From the NCBI GenBank assembly GCA_964560855.1, contig CAZLLU010000040.1, positions 1-5,342 on the forward strand: DNA of 5,342 bases, given 5' to 3'. Made by a program: the position numbers and the translations under genes. Below the pieces are notes generated by a model that saw only the letters and a list, made by a program, of their open reading frames with translations, was not told the DNA's origin and made no database searches. Shown one piece after another: positions 4,730 to 5,342 of the stretch. The stretch's first letter is position 1. Every line of letters begins with the position of its first letter. The DNA comes from CAJBLF01 sp964560855. Lineage in GTDB: Bacteria; Patescibacteriota; Gracilibacteria; Absconditabacterales; Absconditicoccaceae.

Positions 4730-4761
4730 AAAAAAACTCCCCCGCCTTTCGGCGAGAGAGT
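4730..4761 (-). terminator. Rho-independent terminator of the second RelE-type TA operon
   Basis: In minus-strand RNA, ACUCUCUCGCC pairs with GGCGGGGGAGU (11 bp, two G-U pairs) around a GAAA tetraloop, followed by seven Us (4736-4730). On the plus strand the two wobble pairs become C-A mismatches, so its direction is clear. Confidence 0.9.
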
Positions 4762-4773
4762 CTTTTTATTTTC

Positions 4774-4830
4774 CGCCCCGGTGAACCCCGGCAGTGCCGA
4801 GGGCAGGCCGAGTAAACGAGAGCAGAAGGG
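4774..4830. other. GC-rich patch in the 3' untranslated region of the second toxin
   Basis: This ~57 bp stretch is far richer in GC than its surroundings and lies between the toxin stop (4837) and the terminator (4761). It contains the palindrome CGGCAGTGCCG (4789-4799) and repeated CCGG and GGCCGAG-like words. No coding frame was recognised. It may be a second REP-like repeat or an insertion remnant. Confidence 0.5.
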
Positions 4831-4836
4831 ATATGA

Positions 4837-5067
4837 TTATTTATATACATCTCATCTGTATCATACTTTATCTATATAGAATGAGCCATCCTTTTCAAAA
4901 AATATTATTCTCAACTTACCTACCCTGCATCTATAATATCATTTCTTATTTTCCATAAGTACAATATCTAGACCAACAAAGTCCTTCTTTATAATTTTAT
5001 CTATAGTAACTAGAAGATCTTCTTTTCTTCCTGACTTATTTACTAGCTTTAGCCATTTTTCCACCAT
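4837..5067 (-). CDS. RelE/ParE-family toxin (HigB/Txe-like)
   Basis: A 76-residue protein with TGA-Gly codons 43, 69 and 72. It opens M-V-E-K-W-L-K-L-V-N-K (1-11), followed by a helix pair (K-E-D-L-L-V-T-I-D-K-I-I) and the RelE-superfamily strand block: K-K-G-Y-Y-R-C-R-V-G-K-L-R-I-I-F (41-56), then I-D-K-V-G-Y-R-G-D-V-Y-K (65-76). The R-x-R-V-G-K-x-R-I-I-F and Y-R-G-D-V-Y-K motifs are typical of ParE/RelE toxins; two of the recoded glycines lie in the second. The target (mRNA on the ribosome, or gyrase) cannot be told from sequence. The chosen ATG at 5067 overlaps the antitoxin gene by 32 nt; a GTG one codon earlier and another one codon later are alternatives. It shares little sequence with the toxin at 4203-4469. 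It appears intact. Confidence 0.88.
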
Positions 5068-5236
5068 CACTCTTCTTGATCAGCGTATAAAGGTCTTCCA
5101 TTTTCATCTTTGGTGTAACATCAACATCTACCCACATCTTCTCTTCTATGAAGCGGAGCAATTCTCTATAATCAACTATTTTGTTTCCATACTTTTTAGC
5201 TACCTGTGAAGGCACAGCTACAGTAAGTGTAGTCAT
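5036..5236 (-). CDS. Antitoxin of the second RelE-type pair (family not recognised)
   Basis: A 66-residue protein, the same length as the antitoxin at 4444-4644 but mostly different. The N-terminus M-T-T-L-T-V-A-V-P-S-Q-V-A-K-K-Y aligns loosely with that protein (M-x-T-I/L-T, V-x-x-P-x-Q-L/V), and both follow the same operator, so I infer a shared DNA-binding beta element. Residues 20-35 (V-D-Y-R-E-L-L-R-F-I-E-E-K-M) are helical, and the Lys-rich tail (D-G-G-K-M-A-K-A-S-K) differs from the acidic tail of the other. No TGA is used. Identification as antitoxin rests on operon position, overlap with the toxin and size. Confidence 0.75.
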   Translation of the reverse strand: MTTLTVAVPSQVAKKYGNKIVDYRELLRFIEEKMWVDVDVTPKMKMEDLYTLIKKSDGGKMAKASK

Positions 5237-5250
5237 CTTTTTATTTTTTT

Positions 5251-5269
5251 ACTAAGTAAAGTACCTAGT
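5251..5269. promoter_or_regulatory. Candidate antitoxin operator, copy 2
   Basis: The 19 bp near-palindrome is identical to 4659-4677, in the same position relative to the -10 box and the antitoxin start. Confidence 0.65.
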
Positions 5270-5296
5270 TTATACTGATTCCTCATAGATTTTCAA
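5269..5296 (-). promoter_or_regulatory. Promoter of the second RelE-type TA operon
   Basis: Minus-strand TTGAAA (5291-5296), a 16 bp spacer and TATAAA (5269-5274), the same as in copy 1. Confidence 0.75.
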
Positions 5297-5320
5297 TAGC
5301 TTCCCCAGCTGCTTTGCTAC

Positions 5321-5342
5321 AAAAAAACCCCAGCCTTTCGGC
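5321..5342 (-). terminator. Terminator of a gene beyond the right edge (partial)
   Basis: Minus-strand GCC-GAAA-GGC followed by TGGGG and a seven-T run (5327-5321). The tip and one arm of the hairpin are visible; the other arm lies outside. It implies another minus-strand gene ending just past the window. Confidence 0.7.

Larger units (their letters stand above)
4637..4753 (-). repeat. Duplicated TA control cassette, copy 1
   Basis: This stretch matches 5229-5342 almost throughout: 49 identical nt (4646-4694), one mismatch, then 27 more identical nt, followed by small indels and a similar terminator hairpin. It carries terminator, promoter, operator and start codon as one unit. Confidence 0.9.
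5229..5342 (-). repeat. Duplicated TA control cassette, copy 2
   Basis: Matches 4637-4753 (see there) and is cut by the right edge of the window. The match begins a few bases inside the start of the antitoxin gene and runs up through the upstream terminator hairpin. Confidence 0.9.

Noticed and set aside
4678..4730. A small leader peptide or the C-terminal end of a gene in the conserved cassette
   Set aside because: Short open frames exist on the minus strand, but the conserved bases are explained by promoter and operator, and a 1 bp length difference between the cassettes changes the frame.
364..5067. UGA read as tryptophan (Mycoplasma-type code 4)
   Set aside because: Conserved Trp positions use TGG (e.g. 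KilA-N W46, W59, W123), while TGA falls on invariant Gly columns.

Overview
The window comes from a low-GC bacterium that reads UGA as glycine (translation table 25), which points to Absconditabacteria (SR1) or Gracilibacteria in the Patescibacteria/CPR. Under the standard code most genes here look shattered. Read with TGA = Gly, ten of them become continuous, family-typical proteins holding about 30 in-frame TGA codons, many at family-invariant glycines (HicB L-P-G-C, HicA K-G-S-H, KilA-N G-R-Y-G-G-T, RelE H-K-L-x-G). No gene ends in TGA: all stops are TAA, plus one TAG. TGG still encodes Trp at conserved Trp positions.

Layout, left to right; everything is on the minus strand except the DUF559 gene. 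1-268: N-terminus of a secreted SLH-like surface protein. 331-351: terminator. 364-790: intact hicB-hicA toxin-antitoxin (TA) pair. 861-1496: membrane-anchored TPR protein. 1563-2141: a REP-associated tyrosine transposase (RAYT) gene bracketed by four copies of a CACCCGGGTG palindrome; a fifth copy lies 0.9 kb away at 3045. 2154-2975: KilA-N domain protein. 3094-3511: a second hicB-hicA pair that looks dead; the toxin has a TAA exactly where a Gly (TGA) codon is expected, and the antitoxin has no start codon. 3658-4092 (plus): DUF559 endonuclease-like protein. 4056-4161: a multi-hairpin palindromic repeat. 4203-4644: antitoxin/RelE-type toxin operon. 4837-5236: a second antitoxin/RelE-ParE-type toxin operon. 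The two RelE-type operons are preceded by nearly identical ~115 bp cassettes (terminator, promoter, palindromic operator, start codon).

The window is therefore a defence/mobility island: four TA loci, a RAYT with its REP repeats, a KilA-N protein and a DUF559 protein in 5.3 kb. A recurring promoter form (TTGAAA, 16 bp spacer, TATAAA-like -10) drives three TA operons and probably a fourth. Antitoxin precedes toxin in every pair and the reading frames overlap by 8-32 nt, so translation is probably coupled. No RNA genes or CRISPR arrays were seen. No intergenic stretch exceeds 300 bases. Family calls rest on remembered motif patterns, not on a database search.
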